A DNA stretch of 12,438 nt from CAZTLI01 sp964614375 (GTDB lineage Bacteria; Chloroflexota; Anaerolineae; Aggregatilineales; Phototrophicaceae): positions 1 to 12,438 of the forward strand of contig CAZTLI010000122.1 of assembly GCA_964614375.1 (NCBI GenBank), given 5' to 3'. Of the stretch, positions 6,726 through 12,438 are shown one piece after another. The notes beneath the pieces were generated by a model. That model made no database searches, had not been told where the DNA came from, and worked only from the letters and a program-made list of their open reading frames with translations. Positions within the stretch are counted from its first letter, which is position 1, and each line of letters opens with the position of its first letter. The position numbers were made by a program, and so were the translations under genes.

Positions 6726-7661
6726 CTATAGTGTTTGCCGAAGCAGCAAAAGAATGACGGACAGTGTGATTGGGCTGAGCAAGGTCGAGGCGAGGATGAG
6801 ATTGAGCGACAGGTCTCTATCGAGGTCGAATTCTGTCGCCAGAATAATTGTAAAAACAGCCGTCGGCATACTGGCCTGTGTGATGAAGGCGGCGCTCGCC
6901 AGTGAATTAAGACCAAACAGCAGGCTAAACCCGACTGCAATCAGGGGTGCGAGCAAGAGTTTAATACTGACACCAAGCGACAATAATTTGGGATGATCCA
7001 ACCGTGCCGATTGCCCCAATTGCAAGCCCAACATAATCAGCATCAGTGGGATAGTAGCTTCAGCCAGTAAATTGACAGAACGGTCTATGACCAGCGGCAG
7101 TTGTAGCTCGATACCTTTCAACACAAATGCCAGCGCGACGGCATAAATAACCGGCGTTTTCAACACATTCATTAGCGCACGCCGCAGGATTGATTCGCCG
7201 GGCTGGGGTGGATTGCCGCTGGATGCGACGATGACACCCAGCGAGTACCCCATGACCGTGTTGGCGATAAACACAATGACCGCGCGGCTGAAGACTTCCG
7301 GGCCAAAGGCAAAACTGGCTAAGGGTAGGCCGAAGTTCCCGGCGTTATGTGCGAACGAAGCGAGAATGACGCTTGCGCGAGACCGGGCACTCACATTAAC
7401 CAGTCGCAAAATCAGATACGTCACCGCCGCCATTGTGAACAGAAACATCAGAGACGCGATAAACAACAGGGCGAACTCATCACCACCCACTTGACTGGTA
7501 TATAGCGAATTGAACACCAGCGCGGGCGACAATATATAGAATAAAAGCGTTCCAAAAGGTCGCGGGTCGATGCTGAAGCGTCGTCCGACAAAGATGCCGA
7601 TAGAGGCAATGAGCAAAATCGGGACAATGTTGTCGATGAAGATTTGGATGAGCTGCGACAC
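6726..7661 (-). CDS. AEC (auxin efflux carrier) family permease
   Basis: 311 residues, the usual size for the bacterial AEC family, with about ten hydrophobic helices in two five-helix halves. Family signatures are visible: SPALVFNSL (45-53) in the second helix, NAGNFGLPL (106-114) in the broken fourth helix, KTPVIYAV (168-175) before the sixth, and ASMPTAVFTIILATEFDLD (263-281) near the end. Members export or exchange small organic anions such as malate or other carboxylates; the substrate cannot be read from sequence. The start is GTG (7661-7659), with GGAAG five bases upstream as a tight, weak ribosome binding site; no in-frame ATG lies further upstream. The neighbours are unrelated, so it is probably a single-gene unit. 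Confidence 0.9.
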   Translation of the reverse strand: MSQLIQIFIDNIVPILLIASIGIFVGRRFSIDPRPFGTLLFYILSPALVFNSLYTSQVGGDEFALLFIASLMFLFTMAAVTYLILRLVNVSARSRASVILASFAHNAGNFGLPLASFAFGPEVFSRAVIVFIANTVMGYSLGVIVASSGNPPQPGESILRRALMNVLKTPVIYAVALAFVLKGIELQLPLVIDRSVNLLAEATIPLMLIMLGLQLGQSARLDHPKLLSLGVSIKLLLAPLIAVGFSLLFGLNSLASAAFITQASMPTAVFTIILATEFDLDRDLSLNLILASTLLSPITLSVILLLLRQTL

Positions 7662-7744
7662 AATGGCTTCCGGTGGTGACTGCCTGCAACAGGCGGATAT
7701 GGTAAGCTAAAGGTCTATCCTACACCCTACAGGAGTGAAAGAAC

Positions 7745-8260
7745 ATGCCGCCTTCCAATGTGCAGCCACTGGTCACTCAATTGCGTTTTACGCGGAGCGA
7801 ATGGCTGCGCGGTTTGCACGATGTGACTGCTGACGATGCTATCCGGCGTTATGAGCCAATGAATTGTATTAGTTGGATGATTGGGCATCTGGCGGCGCAG
7901 GAACACCGCTATTGGGTCGAACTCGCGCAGGAGAAGGATGTTGTGCCGGCAGTCAGACAGTTTGGATTTGGGCAGCCCGCCAGCACGCCCGATATTGCGA
8001 CGGTTTGGGATTTATGGCACAGCGTCACCAACGCGGCGGATGAATTTCTCAACTCCTTGCAGAGCGACATGCTGCTTACTTACTTTAAGATAGGCGGCAA
8101 GCCTGTACGTGAAAGCATTGGCACGATGCTGCAACGGAATATCTATCACTATTGGTATCATTTGGGCGAAGGGCTAGCGATACGACAAATGCTCGGTCAG
8201 ACTGATTTACCGCAGTTTGTCGGCACTATGGAGAATGCGACATATCAGCCAGTCGAATAA
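7745..8260 (+). CDS. DinB-superfamily (DinB/YfiT-like) four-helix protein
   Basis: 171 residues, typical of the DinB-like fold, a four-helix bundle that usually binds one divalent metal through three histidines. Helix 2 carries MIGHLAAQEHRYW with His48 and His54. Helix 4 carries HYWYH with His135 and His139 in an H-x-x-x-H pattern. His48, His135 and His139 are the likely metal ligands (inference from the family). Members include mycothiol- or bacillithiol-dependent S-transferases and many proteins of unknown activity; nothing here identifies the thiol or substrate. AGGAG (7731-7735) is 9 bases before the ATG. It is divergent from the AEC gene and converges on the gcv operon. It has no clear terminator of its own: the shared hairpin at 8354-8382 lacks a T-run in this direction. 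Confidence 0.85.
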   Translation: MPPSNVQPLVTQLRFTRSEWLRGLHDVTADDAIRRYEPMNCISWMIGHLAAQEHRYWVELAQEKDVVPAVRQFGFGQPASTPDIATVWDLWHSVTNAADEFLNSLQSDMLLTYFKIGGKPVRESIGTMLQRNIYHYWYHLGEGLAIRQMLGQTDLPQFVGTMENATYQPVE

Positions 8261-8347
8261 AATGCAACGTATATCATCTGTGTTAGGGCTATGGATTAAT
8301 CCGATAAGTAGATAAGACCGATAAAACCCATTGTATTTATATAGAAC

Positions 8348-8382
8348 AAAAAACGCCCCTGACGGCCTGGCTATCAGAGGCG
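8348..8382 (-). terminator. Terminator of the gcvH-gcvPA-gcvPB operon
   Basis: Read on the minus strand, CGCCTCTGA (8382-8374) pairs with TCAGGGGCG (8362-8354), nine pairs with one G-T, around an 11-base loop. Six T follow directly (8353-8348). It lies about 20 bases after the gcvPB stop codon. The rest of 8261-8402 shows only a short palindrome, GGATTAATCC (8293-8302). Confidence 0.85.
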
Positions 8383-8402
8383 TAAATTTCGTACTGTCCG
8401 TG

Positions 8403-9875
8403 CTAATCCCCCGCAGCAGGCAGCGCAGGTTTACAACACAGCACCAGTTCTTTCGCCGCGCGCACTTCATCCACTCGTTTAACCGGCGTTGTATGAGGTG
8501 CTTCCTTCAGTAAGGCAGGGTTGGCGTGTGCTTCTTTTGCAATCGTCTTCATCACGTCAATGAAGTGATCGAGCGTTTGCTTGGTCTCGGTCTCGGTTGG
8601 CTCAATCATCAACGCCTCTTTGACAATCAGCGGGAAGTAATTGGTTGGTGGATGGATACCGTAATCCATCAGCCGCTTAGAAATATCCAGTGCGTGAATG
8701 TCTTCCACATCGTCAAAGTGACCTTCGAGCACAAATTCATGGGCGTTATAGCGATTGTAGGGCACATGGTAGGTATCTTGCAATTTCACGCGCACATAAT
8801 TGGCATTCAGAACGGCGTGACGAGTGACCTCGTTAAGTCCACTGCCGCCATACGCGCGAATGTACGCATAGGCACGGACGTGCATCCCAAAATTGCCATG
8901 AAACGCCTTGATACGACCAATTGACTTTTCCGGCATGACAAAGCCATAAAGTGGGGCTTCGTCTTGATCACCCGCATCGACGATATCGACAATCGGGCCG
9001 GGTAGATAGGGTTTGAGCTTTTCGTTCACACCAACTGCGCCACTGCCGGGGCCTCCGCCACCATGCGGAGTCGAAAACGTCTTATGCAAATTGTAGTGCA
9101 TGACATCAAAACCCAATTCGCCCGGTTTGACCACGCCCATGAGCGCGTTCATATTCGCGCCATCCATATACATCAGACCGCCGCAATCGTGAACGGCCTC
9201 GATTACGTCAAGGATATGACCTTCAAACAGTCCCAGTGTGCTTGGCACCGTAATCATCATGCCTGCAACCGTGTCATCACAGGCGGCACGCAGCGCGCCG
9301 AGGTCAACATCGCCATTTTCATCCGACGGGATTTCGACAGCTTCATACCCCGCCATCGTCACTGTGGCGGGATTTGTGCCGTGCGCGCTATTGGGCACGA
9401 TGATTTTGGTGCGTTTAGTATCACCCCGATCCAGATGATAATTGCGAATCATCAGGATTCCCGCGAATTCGCCCTGTGCGCCTGCCGCCGGTGTCAGGCT
9501 GACGGCTGCAAAACCGCTGATTTCACCAAGCCAATTTTGTAGATGATACATCAGAGCGAGCGCACCCTGCGCGCCTTCATCGTCTGTATGCGGATGCAGC
9601 AGACCAAGACCGGGATAACGTGCGACATCTTCATTCAGACGCGGATTATATTTCATCGTGCATGAGCCGAGCGGATAGAATCCAGTGTCTATCGAATGAT
9701 TCAACTGGCTGAGGCGGGTGAAGTGCTGCACAACTTGCAATTCGCCAACTTCGGGCAGTTTAAGGTCGTTCCGCACTAAATCTGCCGGAATGTCGCTTTC
9801 AGGCACATCACAATCGGGTAAATTGACTCCCATTCGTCCCGGTGAACCTAAATCATAAATTAGGGGTTCGGTCAT
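8403..9875 (-). CDS. gcvPB: Glycine dehydrogenase (decarboxylating) subunit 2, P-protein beta
   Basis: 490 residues, the usual size for the C-terminal, PLP-carrying half of the two-subunit P-protein. Visible signatures are YPLGSCTMKYNPR (67-79), PNSAHGTNPA (161-170), MDGANMNALMG (237-247) and the PLP site NLHKTFSTPHGGGGPG (262-277) with Schiff-base Lys265. With GcvPA it decarboxylates glycine and passes the aminomethyl group to the lipoyl arm of H-protein. The ATG (9875-9873) overlaps the gcvPA stop in an ATGA junction. A near-perfect ribosome binding site lies inside the end of gcvPA, which points to translational coupling and matched subunit amounts. The C-terminal tail after residue 445 is variable in the family and ends in KPALPAAGD. 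It is the last gene of the operon. Confidence 0.97.
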   Translation of the reverse strand: MTEPLIYDLGSPGRMGVNLPDCDVPESDIPADLVRNDLKLPEVGELQVVQHFTRLSQLNHSIDTGFYPLGSCTMKYNPRLNEDVARYPGLGLLHPHTDDEGAQGALALMYHLQNWLGEISGFAAVSLTPAAGAQGEFAGILMIRNYHLDRGDTKRTKIIVPNSAHGTNPATVTMAGYEAVEIPSDENGDVDLGALRAACDDTVAGMMITVPSTLGLFEGHILDVIEAVHDCGGLMYMDGANMNALMGVVKPGELGFDVMHYNLHKTFSTPHGGGGPGSGAVGVNEKLKPYLPGPIVDIVDAGDQDEAPLYGFVMPEKSIGRIKAFHGNFGMHVRAYAYIRAYGGSGLNEVTRHAVLNANYVRVKLQDTYHVPYNRYNAHEFVLEGHFDDVEDIHALDISKRLMDYGIHPPTNYFPLIVKEALMIEPTETETKQTLDHFIDVMKTIAKEAHANPALLKEAPHTTPVKRVDEVRAAKELVLCCKPALPAAGD

Positions 9876-11209
9876 GCGACCACCTCCTTCAATGCGGTGA
9901 CGAGTGCATCAATTTCATCTTTGCTGTTCATCTCCGTCACAGCGAGCAGCATGTGATCTTTCAGATGCGCGTAATCCTGCCCCAAGTCGTAACCACCCAC
10001 GATGCCATGCTCGATGAGATTGGTGTTGATGTCGGTAACTGATTTCGGACACCGCACCATGAACTCATTGAAGAATGGTCTTTCCCTGACAACGGTGAAG
10101 CCATTGAGTTTGTCGATCTGGTCGGCAGCATAATGGGCTTTGTGATAATTGAGTTCGGCGACTTTTCGCAGGCCATTTTTGCCCATGAGTGATAAATAGA
10201 CCGCTGCCGCGAGCGACATCAAGCCCTGATTGGTGCAAATATTGCTGGTGGCTTTTTCGCGGCGGATGTCCTGTTCACGCGGGCGCAGAGTCATGACAAA
10301 AGCGCGTTTGCCGTCGCTGTCCAGCGTTTCGCCAATGATGCGTCCTGCGATTTTGCGAACATAGGCTGTGCGAATGGCGAAATAGCCCAGATATGGCCCA
10401 CCAAAACCCAGCGGAATGCCGAGCGGTTGGCCTTCACCGACCACAATATCAGCACCGAGTTCGCCGGGACTTTTGAGCAATCCCAGCGCCAGTGGATTGG
10501 CAACAAAGACGACCAGCGTTTTTAGGCTTTTGGCTTTTTCAATGAGTTTCGTGAAATCATCAATTTGACCGAAGAAGTTGGGATAGGCCACTGCCACCAT
10601 TGCGGTGTTTTCGTCGAGCATATCCATCAGGTCGTTGATGTCGGCACGCCCGCTGTCGCCAACAAGACGAATGTCGCGCCCCTGATGATAGGTTCGCACG
10701 ACTTCGCGATATTGTGGGTTAATCGCATGACTGAGGACGACTTTGTTGCGCTTGCCACGGTGGGCTTCTAATGCCACTGTGACCGCTTCGGCGAGACTGG
10801 TCGCGCCGTCATAATGGCTGGCATTCGCGGCATCCATCCCTGTCAGCGCGCACATCATACTCTGATATTCATAGATGGCTTGCAGTGTGCCCTGCGACAT
10901 CTCAGGCTGGTAGGGCGTGTAGGCGGTTAAGAATTCGCCCCTCAGTATGATGTGATTTACGACTGATGGGATGAAATGATGGTATGCCCCCGCGCCACGA
11001 AAGATGGCAAAGTCCTGTGCATGTTCATTGGCTTCGCTCATCGCCAGCATCTCGGCAGCGATGTCCATCTCGCTCATGGGGTCGGGTAAATCAAGTTTGG
11101 GAAAACGGTGCGACGCAGGCACAGCTTCAAACAGGTCTTCGATGGTCGTCACACCAATCGCGGCGAGCATTTGCTGCCGTTCAATATCTGTATGCGGTAT
11201 ATAACTCAT
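9872..11209 (-). CDS. gcvPA: Glycine dehydrogenase (decarboxylating) subunit 1, P-protein alpha
   Basis: 445 residues, normal for the N-terminal half of a split P-protein. Family blocks are MSYIPHTDIERQQML at the start, RGAGAYHHFIPSVV (71-84), TAYTPYQPEMSQGTLQ (95-110), SHYDGATSLAEA (131-142) and REKATSNICTNQGL (317-330). It has no PLP lysine; that lies in GcvPB, and the two form the alpha2-beta2 glycine decarboxylase (established for split P-proteins). It lies 70 bases downstream of gcvH in the same operon. That gap holds a short palindrome, TTCAACTTGAA (11239-11249), and no terminator. The ATG at 11209-11207 has a weak AAGG six bases upstream, much poorer than those of gcvH and gcvPB, so its translation rate may be lower (inference). 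Confidence 0.97.
   Translation of the reverse strand: MSYIPHTDIERQQMLAAIGVTTIEDLFEAVPASHRFPKLDLPDPMSEMDIAAEMLAMSEANEHAQDFAIFRGAGAYHHFIPSVVNHIILRGEFLTAYTPYQPEMSQGTLQAIYEYQSMMCALTGMDAANASHYDGATSLAEAVTVALEAHRGKRNKVVLSHAINPQYREVVRTYHQGRDIRLVGDSGRADINDLMDMLDENTAMVAVAYPNFFGQIDDFTKLIEKAKSLKTLVVFVANPLALGLLKSPGELGADIVVGEGQPLGIPLGFGGPYLGYFAIRTAYVRKIAGRIIGETLDSDGKRAFVMTLRPREQDIRREKATSNICTNQGLMSLAAAVYLSLMGKNGLRKVAELNYHKAHYAADQIDKLNGFTVVRERPFFNEFMVRCPKSVTDINTNLIEHGIVGGYDLGQDYAHLKDHMLLAVTEMNSKDEIDALVTALKEVVA
9881..9889 (-). promoter_or_regulatory. Ribosome binding site of gcvPB inside gcvPA
   Basis: The minus strand reads AAGGAGGTG, complementary to nearly all of the usual 16S anti-Shine-Dalgarno tail, with a 5-base spacer to the gcvPB ATG. 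It lies in the last codons of gcvPA and fixes the gcvPB start at the ATGA overlap. Confidence 0.8.
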
Positions 11210-11279
11210 AAACAGCCTTATCTACTTTACGGGCCAGATTCAACTTGAACATGATACACAGTGCGTAAAATTGTATAGA

Positions 11280-11672
11280 TTAGCGCTCTTCACAGTAGGC
11301 GGCATAGGCGCCCGAATCCATTAAGGACTCTAATTCGGAGGCATCACTGACTTTTATTTTGATGAGCCACCCTTTGCCATACGGCTCAGAATTGACCAGT
11401 TCAGGGGCATCTTCCAGCGCATCGTTAATGCCCGTCACCTCACCCCCCACTGGTATATGCAAGTCGGCGGCGGCCTTTACTGATTCAATCGTGCCGAAGA
11501 CGTCATTTTTATCAAACGAGTCGCCAATATCCGGGAATTCTACAAAAACAATGTCATTTAACTGATCCTGTGCATAGTCTGTAATGCCAATTGTCGCTTC
11601 ATCGCCTTCTAACCGAATCCATTCATCGCTATTGGTGTATTTCAGATTGTCTGGTGTTTTCCAATTACCCAT
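11280..11672 (-). CDS. gcvH: Glycine cleavage system H-protein (lipoyl carrier)
   Basis: 130 residues, the family's standard length. It starts with the usual DNLKYTNSDEWIRLEGDEATIGIT-type beta sandwich (residues 8-31), then DIVFVEFPDIG (40-50). The lipoylation site GTIESVKAAADLHIP (60-74) has Lys66 as the modified residue, followed by GEVTGIND and the GWLIKI block. The lipoyl arm carries the aminomethyl group from the GcvPA/GcvPB decarboxylase to the T-protein, which in this genome is the C-terminal half of the GlyA-GcvT fusion, and is then reoxidised by the L-protein. It is the first gene of the operon. AGGAGG (11684-11679) is 6 bases before the ATG and gives a strong start. A glycine riboswitch with an intrinsic terminator lies in the 5' leader. 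Confidence 0.97.
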   Translation of the reverse strand: MGNWKTPDNLKYTNSDEWIRLEGDEATIGITDYAQDQLNDIVFVEFPDIGDSFDKNDVFGTIESVKAAADLHIPVGGEVTGINDALEDAPELVNSEPYGKGWLIKIKVSDASELESLMDSGAYAAYCEER

Positions 11673-11713
11673 GCAAAGCCTCCTAAATCAAACAGGTTAT
11701 AGAGATAGAAAAG

Positions 11714-11742
11714 AAAAAAACACACAACGCGATTGCTGTGTG
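11714..11742 (-). terminator. Riboswitch-controlled intrinsic terminator before gcvH
   Basis: On the minus strand CACACA (11742-11737) pairs with TGTGTG (11726-11721), extended inward by GC/GC with a two-base bulge. Seven T (11720-11714) and a further T-rich tract follow directly. It sits between the glycine aptamer and gcvH and would stop transcription before the operon unless bypassed. By analogy with gcv riboswitches that activate on glycine, glycine binding should favour read-through (inference). Confidence 0.8.
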
Positions 11743-11774
11743 CTCTGTTGGTGACCACCTTCAGATGCTTACCG

Positions 11775-11888
11775 CCTGCGAATCCTTTTGCCTGAGAGTT
11801 TCACAACCAGCCCAGCAGCAGCCAATCACTTGCCCCTTCGGCGTCCCATTAACTATGAAACTATTATAATGGTCACTCTCTCCACAGG
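11775..11888 (-). ncRNA. Glycine riboswitch, single aptamer
   Basis: On the minus strand the conserved glycine-aptamer core appears in order: GGAGAG (11883-11878), CGCCGAAGGGGCAA (11843-11830) and ACTCTCAGGCAAAAGGA (11799-11783). P1 can form from CCTGT (11888-11884) and GCAGG (11779-11775). P2 pairs GAGAGT (11880-11875) with ACTCTC (11799-11794). P3 pairs CCATTA (11872-11867) with TAATGG (11851-11846). Only about 30 nt separate P1 from the terminator and the promoter lies immediately upstream, so there is no room for the tandem second aptamer common in this class. It senses glycine and controls gcvH-gcvPA-gcvPB, matching supply of the cleavage system to substrate. Confidence 0.93.
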
Positions 11889-11896
11889 TTATCATC

Positions 11897-11925
11897 ATTT
11901 TAGCGGGTTTGCGGCGCTTTAGCAA
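11897..11925 (-). promoter_or_regulatory. Promoter of the gcv operon
   Basis: On the minus strand TTGCTA (11925-11920) and TAAAAT (11902-11897) are separated by 17 bases. The start point would fall near 11890, just before the first base of riboswitch P1 at 11888. That agreement with an independent feature supports the assignment. No terminator separates it from the upstream 138-residue gene, so some read-through is possible. Confidence 0.6.
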
Positions 11926-11947
11926 CGGACGTGACCGACCTTTTGAG

Positions 11948-12364
11948 TTAATCGGCATCATTTTCCTCGACAGCGAGCCAATCATACAGGGTTTTGCGCT
12001 GGTCATTTTCGAGCGAAAAATTAAAGCTCAAGTGGCCCGTTGCATCGCCCACAATTGTTGGTCGAATCAGCAGCAGTCCATCTTCATGCAAGCCCACTGC
12101 GAGGTAGGCCTGCGCTGTACCGATTTGTCGTGTGGTCTGCAATCCCTTCACAGGTTGCAGGCGCGCCAGTTTGCGTACCATCTCTTCATAACGTGGACGC
12201 AGCGCGATTTCTAACGGGCCATGACTCGCTGAAATGGCGACATAACCGCCTTCACGACGCAGGGCGAGGGTTGGCTCTGTTGCGGTTGCAGTTGCGACTG
12301 AAAATACAAGGAGTCCAGAATCAGAATCCAATGAAGATTGGTTAAGCGTCTGAAAGTTCCGCAT
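11948..12364 (-). CDS. Conserved-looking protein of unknown function
   Basis: 138 residues, not recognised. There is no signal peptide, membrane segment or cysteine. The sequence alternates short beta-like stretches (SGLLVFSVATATA 16-28, GGYVAISAS 39-47, AYLAVGL 86-92, GLLLIRPTIVG 96-106, HLSFNFSLEN 111-120) with one charged helical stretch (PRYEEMVRKLARLQPV, 57-72) and ends in DWLAVEENDAD. This suggests a small soluble alpha/beta or beta-sandwich protein. GGAG (12377-12374) is 9 bases before the ATG, a convincing start. It is co-directional with the gcv operon but about 23 bases upstream of that operon's own promoter, so any functional tie to glycine metabolism is unproven. It is judged a real gene from its ribosome binding site and tight fit between intergenic regions. 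Confidence 0.75.
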   Translation of the reverse strand: MRNFQTLNQSSLDSDSGLLVFSVATATATEPTLALRREGGYVAISASHGPLEIALRPRYEEMVRKLARLQPVKGLQTTRQIGTAQAYLAVGLHEDGLLLIRPTIVGDATGHLSFNFSLENDQRKTLYDWLAVEENDAD

Positions 12365-12438
12365 TGTGGTCTACTCCGTCAAAGGCAGGGTGAGCGATGA
12401 TAGATTTTTTCACAATCTGGTATAAGTTGCAACGTGCA

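Noticed and set aside
7682..7694. Inverted repeat GCCTG-CAA-CAGGC between the AEC and dinB genes, considered as an operator or terminator
   Set aside because: Only five base pairs and no T-run on either strand; position alone does not support a function.
8354..8382. The gcv terminator hairpin read on the plus strand as a terminator for the DinB gene
   Set aside because: On the plus strand the stem is followed by TAAATTTCG rather than a T-run; at best a weak bidirectional element.
9063..9542. A 159-codon plus-strand open frame inside gcvPB
   Set aside because: It lies opposite the conserved PLP-site region of gcvPB; its His/Cys-rich translation is typical of antisense frames.
11743..11774. 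A second glycine aptamer downstream of the first
   Set aside because: Only about 30 nt separate P1 from the terminator and none of the core motifs is repeated.
1..12438. Insertion sequences, CRISPR arrays, tRNA/rRNA genes, prophage or defence systems
   Set aside because: No transposase-like protein, regularly spaced repeats, tRNA-like cloverleaf or phage gene was seen; the region reads as ordinary metabolic and membrane genes.

Overview
The window looks like a chromosomal stretch from a free-living bacterium of moderate GC content, most likely a Chloroflexota member (Anaerolineae-like). That placement is an inference. It rests on the split P-protein (gcvPA plus gcvPB), the serine hydroxymethyltransferase (SHMT)/T-protein fusion, a stand-alone Flp pilin gene and the general style of the proteins; no rRNA or other phylogenetic marker is present. 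There is no sign of a mobile element, CRISPR array, tRNA or rRNA.

Layout. (1) 1-605: a possible gene tail at the left edge, then a compact one-gene unit for a type IVb (Flp) pilin with its own promoter and terminator. (2) 606-3749, plus strand: a 1047-residue fusion of SHMT (GlyA) and the glycine-cleavage T-protein (GcvT), ending at two back-to-back hairpins. (3) 3814-4914, minus: a membrane protein with a C-terminal RCK/TrkA-type regulatory module. (4) 5094-6716, plus: a polytopic membrane protein resembling GT-C glycosyltransferases. (5) 6726-7661, minus: an AEC-family permease. (6) 7745-8260, plus: a DinB-superfamily protein. (7) 8348-11925, minus: a glycine-responsive operon made of a promoter, a single-aptamer glycine riboswitch, an intrinsic terminator, gcvH, gcvPA, gcvPB and a terminator. 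(8) 11948-12364, minus: an unrecognised 138-residue protein.

How it fits together. The gcv operon encodes the H-protein and both halves of the P-protein (glycine decarboxylase) but no T-protein. The T activity is instead fused to SHMT about 4.7 kb away, under a separate promoter. Together the two loci encode everything needed to turn two glycines into one serine, apart from the L-protein (dihydrolipoyl dehydrogenase) and lipoylation enzymes, which are not in the window. The methylene-tetrahydrofolate made by the T domain is the co-substrate of the SHMT domain on the same chain. The H/P genes carry a recognisable glycine riboswitch and the fusion gene does not.

The most interesting point is the segment between the SHMT and GcvT domains. 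By hand alignment, residues 501-553 match residues 702-754 of the GcvT domain at 21 of 53 positions, so the linker appears to contain a second, degenerate GcvT-type subdomain that has lost the folate-contacting Asp-Asp-Leu motif.
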